Shown here piece by piece: positions 1-10,254 of a DNA stretch of 64,000 bases. The translations under genes and the position numbers were made by a program. The stretch covers positions 1,488,001 to 1,552,000 of the forward strand of contig NZ_CP069159.1 in assembly GCF_016811995.1 (NCBI RefSeq), read 5' to 3'. How positions within the stretch are numbered: the stretch's first letter is position 1; every line of letters begins with the position of its first letter. The notes beneath the pieces are model-generated. The model was not told where the DNA came from, searched no databases, and saw only the letters and a program-made list of their open reading frames with translations. This stretch comes from Citrobacter sp. R56 (lineage in GTDB: Bacteria; Pseudomonadota; Gammaproteobacteria; Enterobacterales; Enterobacteriaceae).

Positions 1-118
1 TGTTCAGTTTCAGAACTTTATTGCCTTCTTCTTCCAGACGTTTTGCTTCTTTCAGAACCGGGCCGCGGATGTCGTAACAGACGTTATCTAATTTGCTGGA
101 TTTTTCAATAGGGGACAT
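1..118 (-). CDS. alaA: Alanine aminotransferase AlaA (partial, N-terminus only)
   Basis: The minus strand from 118 reads MSPIEKSSKLDNVCYD and continues as IRGPVLKEAKRLEEEGNKV before the window ends. This matches the N-terminus of AlaA (YfbQ), a cytosolic PLP-dependent fold-type I aminotransferase that makes alanine from pyruvate and glutamate. Only about 39 codons are present, so no catalytic residue is visible. It is transcribed away from lrhA, in the arrangement known from E. coli. The identification rests on the N-terminal sequence plus this neighbourhood. Confidence 0.9.
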   Translation of the reverse strand, partial: MSPIEKSSKLDNVCYDIRGPVLKEAKRLEEEGNKVLKLN

Positions 119-1038
119 GAATCTTGACCTTTTAGCTGTTATCGCCACTCCCTGCCGTGGAAGTCAGCACGGAACAATGTACTCCCACGACGGTGAGTTT
201 TGAAGGGTCTACAGTAGAAGATTTTGCCAATGGGTGGCGCATGAATGTGCTGTTAATGACTTTATGGATGCTGATTTGTTAGTTTTATATTTGTTAGGAT
301 CATTATTATATAGAATATAATTCTTTGTGACTGCGCAAATTTTGGTGTTTTGTGTTGTTAAAAAATAATCTATTTTTGCGTAGGATCGCGTTCTCAGCAG
401 AGCTCCTGCAGGTAAATAATTCGTAAATACTGAAAGCTTGCAATGCGCGACTGTTATAAATGTGTTCGATGGGCTTGAGGGTGTGAATCTATTGTTAAGT
501 AGAATTAATGAATACTGTGTTTATTAATTAATTATTATTTAATATTTAAAAAGCATTTACCAAAGGCATTAATAATAAAGAATACTTTGATCAGCATAAC
601 ATAACTTTGCATCAGATTAATCGCATTAAGGCTTATAAATAATGCGGTTTTAGGTTAAGATAACCATGAAAAATGGCGCGAAGGTTATGATTTCTGCTAT
701 TAGGCAAGAGATGCTTTAATAACTAACTCATTGCGCAACTTGCTTTTTTTGTGTCTGCGAGAGTACGTTAACTATTCTTACATTTACCATGCTTACACGT
801 TTAACATTAGCAAGAAACCACGAGCATCTAATAGATACGACGCTTTTTAACGATATATATTTTAGTATATATCGGATAGGGGAGTCATGTTGTCAGCAAC
901 GTGATATTCCCCCTTACTTCGCTCAGTGACACCAGAGTGATACTGCCAGGGAGGGACATTACAAATGGAGTTGTTTGTTTCCGAATACACAGCATTAGCC
1001 CGCTCAGCTCAGTATGAGCCGCCAGTAAGTGAAAAATT
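119..1038. promoter_or_regulatory. Long AT-rich alaA/lrhA intergenic region
   Basis: This is a 920-bp divergent gap with no convincing protein gene. It is visibly richer in A and T than its surroundings, especially 480-620, as expected for a region silenced by H-NS. A 17-codon ATG frame at 666-719 lies just after a small hairpin (653-665), but its ribosome site is weak and I do not call it a gene. E. coli lrhA is known to have a distant promoter and a long leader, so a regulated leader here is plausible. The 9-bp inverted repeat at 851-874 is listed separately. Confidence 0.5.
851..874. promoter_or_regulatory. Perfect 9-bp inverted repeat upstream of lrhA (operator candidate)
   Basis: CGATATATA at 851-859 is repeated in inverted orientation as TATATATCG at 866-874, with a 6-nt spacer. 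It lies 165 bp before the lrhA start. LysR-type regulators typically bind interrupted dyads of the T-N11-A kind, and LrhA is known to regulate itself, so this could be its operator. That role is inference; an AT-only dyad could also be fortuitous. Confidence 0.35.
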
Positions 1039-1977
1039 ATGATAAATGCAAATCGTCCGATCATTAATCTCGACCTCGATCTGCTGAGAACGTTTGTTGC
1101 TGTTGCGGATCTGAACACCTTCGCGGCTGCAGCTGCGGCAGTATGCCGTACGCAGTCTGCGGTCAGTCAGCAAATGCAACGCCTTGAGCAGCTCGTAGGA
1201 AAGGAATTGTTCGCCCGACATGGTCGTAACAAGCTTTTGACTGAACACGGTATCCAACTTCTGGGATATGCCCGAAAAATTCTGCGTTTTAATGATGAAG
1301 CCTGTTCATCATTAATGTTCAGTAATCTTCAGGGGGTATTAACAATCGGCGCTTCCGATGAATCTGCCGATACGATACTGCCTTTTTTACTCAATCGCAT
1401 CAGTTCGGTTTATCCGAAACTTGCACTGGACGTCAGGGTGAAGCGTAACGCCTTTATGGTCGATATGCTGAAGTCGCAGGAAGTGGATCTGATTGTGACC
1501 ACCAATCGACCAGGCGCTTTCGACTGCCTTAATCTGCGCACATCGCCCACTCACTGGTACTGTGCCGCAGAGTATGTGCTGCAAAAAGGCGAGCCGATTC
1601 CGTTAGTGTTGCTGGATGATCCCAGTCCGTTTCGTGACATCGTGCTGGCAACATTAAATGCGGCGAACATCCCGTGGCGTCTGGCGTATGTTGCGTCGAC
1701 ACTACCGGCAGTTCGTGCGGCGGTGAAGGCCGGATTAGGGATCACCGCGCGTCCAGTCGAGATGATGAGTCCGGATCTGCGCGTGTTGAGCGCAGTGGAT
1801 GGACTACCGCCGTTGCCTGACACGGAATACCTGCTGTGTCGCGACCCTGCCAGCCAGAACGAACTCGCGCAGATTATCTATCAGGCGATGGACAGCTATC
1901 AGAATCCCTGGCAGTACTCGCAGTTTACCCCGGAAGGGGGAGATGATTCTCTGATGGTTGAAGGTGACTTCGAGTAA
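1039..1977 (+). CDS. lrhA: LysR-type regulator LrhA (HexA family)
   Basis: LrhA is a cytosolic transcription factor that in E. coli represses flhDC (motility, chemotaxis) and affects RpoS levels and type 1 fimbriae. The 312 aa show a winged helix-turn-helix at about residues 12-72, including the segment [20 protein letters not shown] and then [12 protein letters not shown]. It is followed by a LysR-type effector domain. The full-length match to E. coli LrhA (312 aa) supports the ATG at 1039. It lies upstream of nuo in the same direction, with its own terminator at 2012-2058. A chemotaxis gene, cheV, also lies in this window and belongs to the regulon LrhA dampens. Confidence 0.96.
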   Translation: MINANRPIINLDLDLLRTFVAVADLNTFAAAAAAVCRTQSAVSQQMQRLEQLVGKELFARHGRNKLLTEHGIQLLGYARKILRFNDEACSSLMFSNLQGVLTIGASDESADTILPFLLNRISSVYPKLALDVRVKRNAFMVDMLKSQEVDLIVTTNRPGAFDCLNLRTSPTHWYCAAEYVLQKGEPIPLVLLDDPSPFRDIVLATLNAANIPWRLAYVASTLPAVRAAVKAGLGITARPVEMMSPDLRVLSAVDGLPPLPDTEYLLCRDPASQNELAQIIYQAMDSYQNPWQYSQFTPEGGDDSLMVEGDFE

Positions 1978-2011
1978 CGCGCCACCCAAAAACGTTATTA
2001 ATTGTAAGTGT

Positions 2012-2058
2012 AAAAAAGAACCGCTGGTGATGAAAAATCATTCAGCGGTTCTTTTTTT
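2012..2058 (+). terminator. Intrinsic terminator of lrhA
   Basis: A stem of AAAGAACCGCTG pairs with CAGCGGTTCTTT, enclosing a smaller ATGA/TCAT hairpin, and is followed by a run of T. It starts 35 bp after the lrhA stop and separates lrhA from the nuo promoter region. Confidence 0.9.
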
Positions 2059-2603
2059 GTACAAATTGCCTGAATTGGTATTCGAAACTGAAAGAAAGTC
2101 TCATTAAATCAATTGGTAAAGATTATTTTTCAGTATTGCGCATAAAATACGCACCTGGGGCTTGAGTTTCTGTCAATGTTAAAAAACTAGAGAAATTGTT
2201 GCTGTTTTTTAGGGTGGATTAACAAAAGCGTGTCACAGATCAAGAAAATACTCCTATTTAGGGGGAGGCATCTGCACGAATTCCTGTCAAAATAGAGGCG
2301 CATTAACTCTTTAACCTCACAACGGACACGATTCAACAAAGTTAAAGCCGACTGGCGATGCGATCGAAATCAGTCATAACGGCATTAAATGTTAACCAAG
2401 TTGTCTTGATGTGAATTAATGTGAGGTAACTTTTGTTAAAGTTGACAAAAGGTTATAGAAAGGAGTAAAAAACCACATCAATTAGCTGTTTAATCATTTT
2501 CTACAGTTATTGTAGGGTTTTTTTTATTCCTCCCCATGAATCGATGTGGCGTTCATCTGCCGAAAAGAGCAGAGAATTTGGCGCTACTTTTGATGAGTAA
2601 GCA
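2059..2603 (+). promoter_or_regulatory. nuo operon promoter and leader region
   Basis: This 545-bp gene-free stretch precedes nuoA. In E. coli the corresponding region carries the nuo promoters and binding sites for ArcA, NarL, Fis and IHF. I see AT-rich segments and repeated GTTAA motifs (2380-2460), and a TTGACA hexamer at 2442-2447 without a good -10 at the right distance. A short hairpin CTACA-gttat-TGTAG at 2501-2515 is followed by GG and eight T (2518-2525). AAAAAACC near 2467-2474 could also pair with the GGTTTTTT. The leader hairpin resembles a weak terminator or attenuator (see findings). I cannot fix the transcription start. Confidence 0.6.
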
Positions 2604-3047
2604 ATGAGTATGTCAACATCCACTGAAATCATCGCTCATCACTGGGCATTCGCTATCTTTCTTATTGTTGCCATTGGACTGTGCTGCCTGATGCTCGTCG
2701 GCGGTTGGTTTTTAGGCGGTCGCGCACGCGCGAGGTCGAAAAACGTTCCGTTTGAATCAGGTATTGACTCAGTTGGCTCCGCCCGCTTGCGCCTGTCTGC
2801 CAAGTTTTATCTGGTAGCCATGTTCTTCGTTATCTTCGACGTTGAAGCGCTGTATCTGTTCGCATGGTCAACTTCTATCCGCGAGAGCGGCTGGATTGGC
2901 TTTGTGGAAGCTGCAATTTTTATTTTTGTGTTACTGGCAGGTCTGGTTTATCTGGTGCGTATTGGCGCGCTGGACTGGACGCCCGCGCGTTCACGCCGCG
3001 AGCGTATGAACCCGGAAACGAACAGTATCGCTAATCGTCAACGCTAA
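2604..3047 (+). CDS. nuoA: NADH-quinone oxidoreductase subunit A
   Basis: Membrane-arm subunit of complex I (ND3 homologue), which couples NADH oxidation to proton pumping in the inner membrane. The 147 aa contain three hydrophobic segments (about 14-37, 68-90, 98-119). The family loop with FESGI follows TM1, and FDVEAL is in TM2. Length and sequence match E. coli NuoA. The start ATG at 2604 has a second ATG two codons later. It is the first gene of the nuo operon and ends 15 bp before nuoB. Confidence 0.97.
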   Translation: MSMSTSTEIIAHHWAFAIFLIVAIGLCCLMLVGGWFLGGRARARSKNVPFESGIDSVGSARLRLSAKFYLVAMFFVIFDVEALYLFAWSTSIRESGWIGFVEAAIFIFVLLAGLVYLVRIGALDWTPARSRRERMNPETNSIANRQR

Positions 3048-3062
3048 CCGCGAGGCATTAAG

Positions 3063-3725
3063 ATGGATTATACGCTCACCCGCATAGATCCTAACGGTGA
3101 GAATGACCGTTACCCCCTGCAAAAACAGGAGATCGTAACCGACCCCCTGGAGCAAGAAGTTAACAAAAACGTGTTCATGGGCAAACTGCATGACATGGTT
3201 AACTGGGGCCGTAAGAACTCAATTTGGCCGTACAACTTCGGCCTTTCCTGCTGCTACGTAGAGATGGTGACCTCGTTCACCGCCGTGCATGACGTGGCGC
3301 GCTTTGGTGCGGAAGTACTGCGTGCTTCGCCGCGTCAGGCTGACCTGATGGTGGTTGCGGGAACCTGCTTCACCAAAATGGCGCCAGTCATTCAGCGTCT
3401 TTATGACCAGATGCTGGAGCCGAAGTGGGTTATCTCCATGGGCGCATGTGCCAACTCTGGTGGTATGTACGATATTTACTCGGTGGTTCAGGGCGTTGAT
3501 AAGTTTATCCCGGTGGATGTGTACATCCCGGGATGCCCGCCGCGCCCGGAAGCGTATATGCAGGCGCTGATGCTGCTGCAGGATTCCATTGGCAAAGAAC
3601 GTCGTCCGCTCTCCTGGGTGGTTGGCGATCAGGGCGTTTATCGCGCCAATATGCAGTCAGAGCGCGAACGTAAACGCGGCGAACGCATTGCAGTAACGAA
3701 TCTTCGTACACCAGACGAGATTTAA
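3063..3725 (+). CDS. nuoB: NADH-quinone oxidoreductase subunit B (N2 cluster)
   Basis: Peripheral-arm connecting subunit (PSST/NDUFS7 homologue) holding the terminal [4Fe-4S] cluster N2, which reduces ubiquinone at the junction with the membrane arm. In the 220 aa the N2 ligands are visible: the tandem Cys63-Cys64 in LSCCYVEM, Cys129 in MGACANS and Cys158 in PGCPPRP. The length equals that of E. coli NuoB. It is followed by an 81-bp spacer containing a strong hairpin before nuoC. Confidence 0.97.
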   Translation: MDYTLTRIDPNGENDRYPLQKQEIVTDPLEQEVNKNVFMGKLHDMVNWGRKNSIWPYNFGLSCCYVEMVTSFTAVHDVARFGAEVLRASPRQADLMVVAGTCFTKMAPVIQRLYDQMLEPKWVISMGACANSGGMYDIYSVVQGVDKFIPVDVYIPGCPPRPEAYMQALMLLQDSIGKERRPLSWVVGDQGVYRANMQSERERKRGERIAVTNLRTPDEI

Positions 3726-3734
3726 TTTGCGCCT

Positions 3735-3788
3735 GTCGGCAGCCGAACTTCGCTCATCACTACATAAATAGCGCGAAGCACTGCCGAC
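3735..3788 (+). other. Intercistronic hairpin between nuoB and nuoC
   Basis: GTCGGCAG (3735-3742) pairs perfectly with CTGCCGAC (3781-3788). CTTCGC (3748-3753) pairs with GCGAAG (3773-3778). Together they form a stem of about 14 pairs with a small internal mismatch. There is no T-tract, so it is not a terminator. It may protect or process the polycistronic mRNA and set nuoB:nuoC stoichiometry; this is inference. Confidence 0.6.
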
Positions 3789-3806
3789 CACCACGGACCA
3801 TTTGCA

Positions 3807-5609
3807 ATGGTGAACAATATGACCGACTTAACCGCGCAAGACGCCGCATGGCAAACCCGGGATCATCTGGATGACCCGGTTATTGGCGAACTGCGCAACC
3901 GTTTTGGGCCGGATGCCTTTACCGTTCAGGCGACCCGCACCGGAGTACCCGTTGTTTGGGTTAAACGCGAACAATTGCTGGAAGTTGGCGATTTCTTAAA
4001 GAGACTGCCAAAACCTTACGTCATGCTGTTTGACTTACACGGCATGGACGAGCGTCTGCGCACACACCGTGACGGGTTACCCGCCGCGGATTTTTCCGTT
4101 TTCTATCACCTGATCTCCATTGAACGCAATCGCGACATCATGCTCAAGGTGGCGTTGTCTGAAAACGACCTGCGTGTGCCGACCTTCACCAAACTGTTCC
4201 CCAACGCCAACTGGTATGAGCGTGAAACCTGGGAAATGTTTGGTATCGATATCGAAGGTCACCCGCACCTGACGCGACTGCTGATGCCGCATACCTGGCA
4301 GGGCCATCCGCTGCGTAAAGACTACCCGGCGCGTGCGACCGAATTCGATCCGTTTGAGCTGACCAAAGCCAAGCAGGATCTGGAAATGGAATCGCTGACC
4401 TTTAAGCCAGAAGATTGGGGAATGAGTCGCGGTACCAACAACGAGGACTTCATGTTCCTCAACCTCGGTCCGAACCACCCGTCTTCCCACGGTGCATTCC
4501 GTATTGTGCTTCAGCTTGACGGCGAAGAGATCGTCGACTGCGTACCTGACATCGGCTACCACCACCGTGGCGCTGAAAAGATGGGCGAACGTCAGTCCTG
4601 GCACAGCTACATTCCGTACACTGACCGAATCGAGTACCTCGGCGGTTGCGTCAACGAAATGCCTTACGTGCTGGCCGTTGAAAAACTGGCGGGGATTACC
4701 GTGCCGGATCGCGTCAACGTGATCCGCGTGATGCTTTCCGAACTGTTCCGCATCAACAGCCACCTGCTGTATATCTCGACGTTTATCCAGGACGTCGGCG
4801 CGATGACTCCCGTGTTCTTCGCCTTTACCGACCGTCAGAAAATCTATGACGTGGTAGAAGCGATCACCGGTTTCCGTATGCACCCGGCCTGGTTCCGTAT
4901 CGGCGGCGTTGCTCACGACCTGCCGCGTGGCTGGGACAAACTGCTGCGTGACTTCCTCGACTGGATGCCGAAGCGCCTCGATTCTTATGAGAAAGCCGCG
5001 CTGCGTAACACCATCCTGAAAGGTCGTTCGCAGGGCGTTGCCGCTTACGGCAAGAAAGAAGCGCTGGACTGGGGTTGTACCGGTGCTGCGCTGCGCGCGA
5101 CCGGGGTTGACTTCGACGTGCGTAAATCACGTCCGTACTCTGGCTACGAAAACTTCGACTTTGAAGTACCGGTTGGCGGTGGTGTTTCCGACTGCTATAC
5201 CCGCGTCATGTTGAAAGTAGAAGAGTTGCGTCAGAGTCTGCGCATCCTTGAGCAGTGCCTCAATAACATGCCGGAAGGCCCGTTCAAAGCGGATCACCCG
5301 CTGACCACGCCGCCGCCGAAAGAGCGCACGCTACAACATATCGAAACCCTGATCACTCACTTCCTGCAAGTGTCGTGGGGCCCGGTGATGCCGGCGAACG
5401 AGTCCTTCCAGATGGTGGAAGCGACCAAGGGTATCAACAGTTACTACCTGACCAGCGATGGCAGCACCATGAGCTACCGTACGCGTATCCGTACCCCGAG
5501 TTTTGCGCACCTGCAGCAGATCCCGGTGGCGGTTCGCGGCAGCCTGGTGTCCGACCTGATCGTCCATCTGGGTAGTATCGATTTTGTTATGTCAGATGTG
5601 GACCGCTAA
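3807..5609 (+). CDS. nuoC: NADH-quinone oxidoreductase fused subunit C/D
   Basis: Peripheral-arm subunit in which the 30-kDa (NuoC, about residues 1-180) and 49-kDa (NuoD, about 210-600) polypeptides are one chain, as in other enterics. The NuoC half carries the family segment [11 protein letters not shown] and [15 protein letters not shown]. The NuoD half carries [14 protein letters not shown] and GYHHRGAEK, which line the quinone pocket near N2. The fused reading frame of 600 aa is intact. The start ATG at 3807 gives [11 protein letters not shown], as annotated in E. coli, though Met5 is an alternative. It ends 2 bp before nuoE. Confidence 0.96.
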   Translation: MVNNMTDLTAQDAAWQTRDHLDDPVIGELRNRFGPDAFTVQATRTGVPVVWVKREQLLEVGDFLKRLPKPYVMLFDLHGMDERLRTHRDGLPAADFSVFYHLISIERNRDIMLKVALSENDLRVPTFTKLFPNANWYERETWEMFGIDIEGHPHLTRLLMPHTWQGHPLRKDYPARATEFDPFELTKAKQDLEMESLTFKPEDWGMSRGTNNEDFMFLNLGPNHPSSHGAFRIVLQLDGEEIVDCVPDIGYHHRGAEKMGERQSWHSYIPYTDRIEYLGGCVNEMPYVLAVEKLAGITVPDRVNVIRVMLSELFRINSHLLYISTFIQDVGAMTPVFFAFTDRQKIYDVVEAITGFRMHPAWFRIGGVAHDLPRGWDKLLRDFLDWMPKRLDSYEKAALRNTILKGRSQGVAAYGKKEALDWGCTGAALRATGVDFDVRKSRPYSGYENFDFEVPVGGGVSDCYTRVMLKVEELRQSLRILEQCLNNMPEGPFKADHPLTTPPPKERTLQHIETLITHFLQVSWGPVMPANESFQMVEATKGINSYYLTSDGSTMSYRTRIRTPSFAHLQQIPVAVRGSLVSDLIVHLGSIDFVMSDVDR

Positions 5610-5611
5610 TT

Positions 5612-6112
5612 ATGCACGAGAATCAACAACCACAAACCGAGGCTTTTGAGCTGAGTGCGGCAGAGCGTGAAGCCATTGAGCACGAGAAGCACCACTACGA
5701 AGACCCGCGTGCGGCGTCCATTGAAGCGCTGAAAATCGTTCAGAAGCAGCGTGGCTGGGTGCCGGATGGCGCGATCCATGCGATCGCTGACGTGCTGGGT
5801 ATTCCGGCCAGCGACGTCGAAGGCGTTGCGACGTTCTACAGCCAGATCTTCCGCCAGCCGGTCGGTCGCCATGTGATCCGCTATTGCGACAGCGTGGTGT
5901 GCCATATCAACGGCTACCAGGGGATTCAGGCGGCGCTTGAGAAAAAGCTCGACATCAAGCCGGGGCAGACGACCTTTGACGGTCGCTTTACGCTGCTGCC
6001 GACCTGCTGTCTGGGGAACTGCGACAAAGGGCCGAACATGATGATCGATGACGATACTCATGCTCACCTGACCCCGGAAGGCATTCCTGAATTACTGGAG
6101 CGGTATAAATGA
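5612..6112 (+). CDS. nuoE: NADH-quinone oxidoreductase subunit E (N1a cluster)
   Basis: 24-kDa subunit of the NADH dehydrogenase module, with a thioredoxin-like [2Fe-2S] fold. The four N1a ligands are visible in the 166 aa: Cys92 and Cys97 in YCDSVVCH, Cys133 and Cys137 in TCCLGNC. The length matches E. coli NuoE. Its stop overlaps the nuoF start (ATGA arrangement at 6109-6112), indicating translational coupling with its NuoF partner. Confidence 0.97.
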   Translation: MHENQQPQTEAFELSAAEREAIEHEKHHYEDPRAASIEALKIVQKQRGWVPDGAIHAIADVLGIPASDVEGVATFYSQIFRQPVGRHVIRYCDSVVCHINGYQGIQAALEKKLDIKPGQTTFDGRFTLLPTCCLGNCDKGPNMMIDDDTHAHLTPEGIPELLERYK

Positions 6113-7446
6113 AAAACATTATCCGTACTCCCGAAACGCATCCGCTGACCTGGCGTCTGCGCGATGACAACCAGCCGGTATGGCTGGATGAATACCGCAG
6201 CAAAAACGGTTACGAAGGTGCGCGTAAAGCGCTGACCGGTCTCTCTCCGGACGAGATCGTCAACCAGGTGAAAGACGCTGGCCTGAAAGGGCGCGGCGGC
6301 GCAGGCTTTTCCACGGGTCTGAAGTGGAGCCTGATGCCAAAAGACGAATCCATGAACATCCGTTACCTGCTGTGTAACGCCGATGAAATGGAGCCGGGTA
6401 CCTATAAAGACCGTCTGCTGATGGAACAGCTGCCGCATCTGCTGGTGGAAGGCATGCTGATCTCCGCGTTTGCGCTGAAAGCGTACCGTGGTTACATCTT
6501 CCTGCGCGGTGAATACATTGAAGCGGCAGTGAATCTGCGCCGCGCCATTGCCGAAGCAACCGAAGCGGGTCTGCTCGGTAAAAATATTATGGGCACCGGC
6601 TTTGACTTCGAGCTGTTTGTCCATACCGGGGCAGGGCGTTATATCTGCGGTGAAGAAACCGCGCTGATCAACTCCCTCGAAGGTCGTCGCGCTAACCCAC
6701 GCTCCAAGCCGCCGTTCCCGGCAAGCTCCGGTGCATGGGGCAAACCAACCTGCGTCAACAACGTTGAAACGTTGTGTAACGTCCCGGCGATCCTCGATCA
6801 CGGCGTGGAGTGGTATCAGAACATTTCGAAGAGCAAAGATGCGGGCACCAAGCTGATGGGCTTCTCCGGTCGCGTGAAGAATCCGGGACTGTGGGAGTTA
6901 CCGTTTGGCACCACCGCGCGTGAGATCCTCGAAGATTATGCTGGCGGTATGCGCGATGGCCTGAAGTTCAAAGCCTGGCAGCCGGGCGGCGCAGGTACTG
7001 ACTTCCTGACCGAAGCACATCTCGACTTGCCGATGGAATTCGAAAGTATCGGCAAAGCAGGTAGCCGTCTGGGAACCGCGCTGGCGATGGCCGTTGACCA
7101 TGAAATTGGCATGGTTGGCCTGGTGCGTAACCTGGAAGAGTTCTTTGCCCGTGAATCGTGTGGCTGGTGTACGCCGTGCCGCGATGGCCTGCCGTGGAGC
7201 GTAAAAATTCTGCGTGCGCTGGAGCGTGGCGAAGGCCAGCCGGGGGATATCGAGACACTTGAGCAACTGTGTCGTTTCCTCGGTCCGGGGAAAACCTTCT
7301 GTGCGCACGCGCCAGGTGCGGTTGAACCTTTGCAGAGCGCCATTAAATATTTCCGCGAAGAATTCGAAGCCGGCATCAAGCAGTCGTTCAGCAATACCCA
7401 TGCGATTGGTGGTATTCAGCCGAACCTGCTGAAAGAGCGCTGGTAA
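6109..7446 (+). CDS. nuoF: NADH-quinone oxidoreductase subunit F (NADH/FMN site)
   Basis: 51-kDa subunit that binds NADH and FMN and carries the [4Fe-4S] cluster N3, where electrons enter complex I in the cytosol. The 445 aa show the glycine-rich nucleotide segment [16 protein letters not shown] near residue 60 and [14 protein letters not shown] for FMN/NADH. The N3 ligands are Cys351, Cys354 and Cys357 in SCGWCTPC, plus Cys398 in TFCAHAPG. It is one base shorter in overlap terms than a free-standing gene: it begins inside the nuoE stop. A 72-81 bp spacer with two hairpins follows before nuoG. Confidence 0.97.
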   Translation: MKNIIRTPETHPLTWRLRDDNQPVWLDEYRSKNGYEGARKALTGLSPDEIVNQVKDAGLKGRGGAGFSTGLKWSLMPKDESMNIRYLLCNADEMEPGTYKDRLLMEQLPHLLVEGMLISAFALKAYRGYIFLRGEYIEAAVNLRRAIAEATEAGLLGKNIMGTGFDFELFVHTGAGRYICGEETALINSLEGRRANPRSKPPFPASSGAWGKPTCVNNVETLCNVPAILDHGVEWYQNISKSKDAGTKLMGFSGRVKNPGLWELPFGTTAREILEDYAGGMRDGLKFKAWQPGGAGTDFLTEAHLDLPMEFESIGKAGSRLGTALAMAVDHEIGMVGLVRNLEEFFARESCGWCTPCRDGLPWSVKILRALERGEGQPGDIETLEQLCRFLGPGKTFCAHAPGAVEPLQSAIKYFREEFEAGIKQSFSNTHAIGGIQPNLLKERW

Positions 7447-7449
7447 TTT

Positions 7450-7507
7450 CAGGGGTAACCCTGGATCGCGATATGAATTTCGATTAACGCTCAGTCACAG
7501 ACTGAGC
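7450..7507 (+). other. Two hairpins in the nuoF-nuoG spacer
   Basis: CAGGG-gtaa-CCCTG lies at 7450-7463. A perfect 8-bp stem GCTCAGTC-aca-GACTGAGC lies at 7489-7507. Neither is followed by a T-run, so they look like mRNA stability or processing elements, not terminators. They sit just before the nuoG ribosome site. Confidence 0.55.
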
Positions 7508-7527
7508 CAACTGGAAGCATGCTGACT

Positions 7528-10254
7528 ATGGCTACGATTCATGTAGACGGCAAAGAATATGAGGTCAATGGCTCAGACAACCTGTTACAGGCATGTCTGT
7601 CCCTCGGCCTTGATATTCCGTACTTTTGCTGGCACCCGGCGCTGGGAAGCGTCGGTGCTTGCCGCCAGTGTGCGGTGAAGCAATATCAAAACGCGGAAGA
7701 CACGCGTGGTCGCCTGGTGATGTCTTGTATGACACCGGCCACCGAAGGCACCTTTATCTCTATTGACGACGAAGAAGCGAAACAGTTCCGTGAAAGCGTG
7801 GTCGAGTGGTTGATGACCAACCACCCGCACGACTGCCCGGTATGTGAAGAAGGCGGTAACTGCCATCTTCAGGATATGACCGTGATGACCGGCCATAACT
7901 TCCGTCGCTATCGTTTCACCAAACGTACTCACCGCAATCAGGATTTGGGGCCGTTCATCTCTCACGAAATGAACCGCTGCATCGCGTGCTACCGCTGCGT
8001 GCGTTACTACAAAGATTACGCTGATGGCGGCGATCTGGGCGTTTATGGCGCACACGACAACGTTTACTTCGGTCGCCCGGAAGACGGTACGCTTGAAAGC
8101 GAATTCTCCGGCAACCTGGTCGAAATCTGCCCGACCGGCGTCTTTACCGATAAAACGCACTCCGAGCGTTATAACCGTAAATGGGACATGCAGTTTGCGC
8201 CAAGCATCTGCCAGCAGTGTTCCATCGGCTGTAACACCAGCCCGGGTGAGCGTTACGGCGAATTGCGTCGTATCGAAAACCGCTATAACGGGACCGTTAA
8301 CCACTACTTCCTCTGCGACCGTGGTCGTTTTGGCTATGGTTACGTCAACCTGAAAGACCGTCCGCGTCAGCCGGTTCAGCGTCGTGGCGATGATCTGATC
8401 ACGCTGAACGCCGAACAGGCGATGCAGGGTGCGGCGGATATTCTGCGTCAGTCGAAGAAAGTGATTGGTATCGGTTCTCCACGCGCCAGCGTAGAGAGCA
8501 ACTTCGCGCTGCGTGAACTGGTGGGTGCGGAAAACTTCTATACCGGTATCGCTCACGGCGAACAGGAACGTCTGGAACTGGCGCTGAAAGTGCTGCAAGA
8601 AGGCGGCATCCATACCCCTGCGTTGCGTGATATCGAATCTTACGATGCCGTGCTGGTGCTGGGTGAAGACATCACGCAGACCGGGGCGCGCGTTGCGCTG
8701 GCCGTGCGTCAGGCCGTGAAGGGTAAAGCACGTGAAATGGCAGCAGCACAGAAAGTGGCTGACTGGCAGATTGCGGCCATCCTTAACATCGGTCAACGTG
8801 CGAAGCATCCGCTGTTCGTCACTAACGTTGATAACACCCGTCTGGATGATATTGCGGCGTGGACTTACCGTGCGCCGGTCGAAGATCAGGCTCGCTTAGG
8901 TTTTGCTATTGCTCATGCGCTTGATAACAGCGCGCCGGCAGTGGACGGAATCGATCGCGATCTGCAAAACAAAATTGATGTGATCGTTCAGGCGTTGGCC
9001 GGCGCGAAAAAACCGTTGATTATCTCCGGCACCAACGCTGGTAGCGCGGAAGTGATTCAGGCGGCTGCCAACGTGGCAAAAGCACTGAAAGGCCGTGGCG
9101 CTGACGTCGGTATCACCATGATTGCCCGCTCCGTGAACAGCATGGGCCTCGGCATGATTGGCGGTGGTTCGCTTGACGACGCGTTAACCGAACTGGAAAC
9201 CGGTCGTGCTGACGCCGTTGTGGTACTGGAAAACGACCTGCATCGTCATGCTTCGGCCATTCGCGTTAACGCCGCGCTGGCAAAAGCGCCGCTGGTGATG
9301 GTGGTTGATCATCAGCGTACGGCGATTATGGACAGTGCCCACCTGGTGCTCTCCGCAGCAAGTTTTGCTGAAAGTGACGGTACCGTTATCAACAACGAAG
9401 GCCGCGCACAGCGTTTCTTCCAGGTGTATGACCCGGCGTACTACGAAGCCAACACCGTCATGCTGGAAAGCTGGCGCTGGCTGCACTCGCTGCACAGTAC
9501 TGTACGTAACCGTGAAGTCGACTGGACGCAGCTTGACCACGTCATCGACGCCGCGATTGCTGCGCTGCCGCAACTGGCGGGTATCAAAGATGCCGCGCCG
9601 GACGCGACGTTCCGCGTGAAGGGTCAGAAACTGGCGCGTGAGCCGCACCGTTACAGCGGTCGTACCGCGATGCGCGCCGATATTAGCGTTCACGAACCGC
9701 GTCAGCCGCAGGACAAAGACACCATGTTTGCCTTCTCGATGGAAGGGAACAACCAGCCGGACGCACCGCGTTCGCAGATTCCATTTGCCTGGGCGCCAGG
9801 CTGGAACTCCCCGCAGGCATGGAACAAATTCCAGGCTGAAGTGGGCGGAAAACTGCGTCATGGCGATCCGGGCGTTCGCCTGATTGAGGCCTCTGAGGGT
9901 GGTCTGGAGTATTTCACGACCGTTCCGGCAGGTTTCCAGGCAGAAGAGGGTAAATGGCGTATCGCACCGTACTACCATCTGTTTGGTAGCGACGAGATGT
10001 CACAGCGTTCTCCGATCTTCCAGAGCCGTATGCCGCAACCGTACATCAAACTCAACCCGGCCGATGCCGCGAAGTTGGGAGTGAATGCCGGTACGCACGT
10101 TTCCTTTAGTTATGATGGCAACACGGTCACGCTGCCGGTTGAAATCGCTGAAGGACTGACGGCAGGGCAGGTCGGTTTGCCGATGGGTATGCCGGGCATT
10201 GCGCCGGTGCTGGCGGGCGCGCGTCTTGAGGATCTGCAGGAGGCACAACAATGA
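7528..10254 (+). CDS. nuoG: NADH-quinone oxidoreductase subunit G
   Basis: Largest subunit of the NADH module (75-kDa homologue), a relay of iron-sulfur clusters with a molybdopterin-oxidoreductase-like C-terminal fold lacking a catalytic cofactor role. The N-terminal ferredoxin domain has N1b ligands Cys34, Cys45, Cys48 and Cys67. Next come [10 protein letters not shown] and [11 protein letters not shown], then CQQCSIGCN with a later CDRG, the extra N7-type cluster of E. coli NuoG. I prefer the ATG at 7528 (908 aa, MATIHVDG), which reproduces the E. coli numbering. An upstream in-frame ATG at 7519 would add three residues. Its stop overlaps the nuoH start by 4 bp. Confidence 0.95.
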   Translation: MATIHVDGKEYEVNGSDNLLQACLSLGLDIPYFCWHPALGSVGACRQCAVKQYQNAEDTRGRLVMSCMTPATEGTFISIDDEEAKQFRESVVEWLMTNHPHDCPVCEEGGNCHLQDMTVMTGHNFRRYRFTKRTHRNQDLGPFISHEMNRCIACYRCVRYYKDYADGGDLGVYGAHDNVYFGRPEDGTLESEFSGNLVEICPTGVFTDKTHSERYNRKWDMQFAPSICQQCSIGCNTSPGERYGELRRIENRYNGTVNHYFLCDRGRFGYGYVNLKDRPRQPVQRRGDDLITLNAEQAMQGAADILRQSKKVIGIGSPRASVESNFALRELVGAENFYTGIAHGEQERLELALKVLQEGGIHTPALRDIESYDAVLVLGEDITQTGARVALAVRQAVKGKAREMAAAQKVADWQIAAILNIGQRAKHPLFVTNVDNTRLDDIAAWTYRAPVEDQARLGFAIAHALDNSAPAVDGIDRDLQNKIDVIVQALAGAKKPLIISGTNAGSAEVIQAAANVAKALKGRGADVGITMIARSVNSMGLGMIGGGSLDDALTELETGRADAVVVLENDLHRHASAIRVNAALAKAPLVMVVDHQRTAIMDSAHLVLSAASFAESDGTVINNEGRAQRFFQVYDPAYYEANTVMLESWRWLHSLHSTVRNREVDWTQLDHVIDAAIAALPQLAGIKDAAPDATFRVKGQKLAREPHRYSGRTAMRADISVHEPRQPQDKDTMFAFSMEGNNQPDAPRSQIPFAWAPGWNSPQAWNKFQAEVGGKLRHGDPGVRLIEASEGGLEYFTTVPAGFQAEEGKWRIAPYYHLFGSDEMSQRSPIFQSRMPQPYIKLNPADAAKLGVNAGTHVSFSYDGNTVTLPVEIAEGLTAGQVGLPMGMPGIAPVLAGARLEDLQEAQQ

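Noticed and set aside
3807..5609. nuoC and nuoD fused into one frame, possibly a sequencing artefact
   Set aside because: The fusion is the normal state in E. coli and other enterics.
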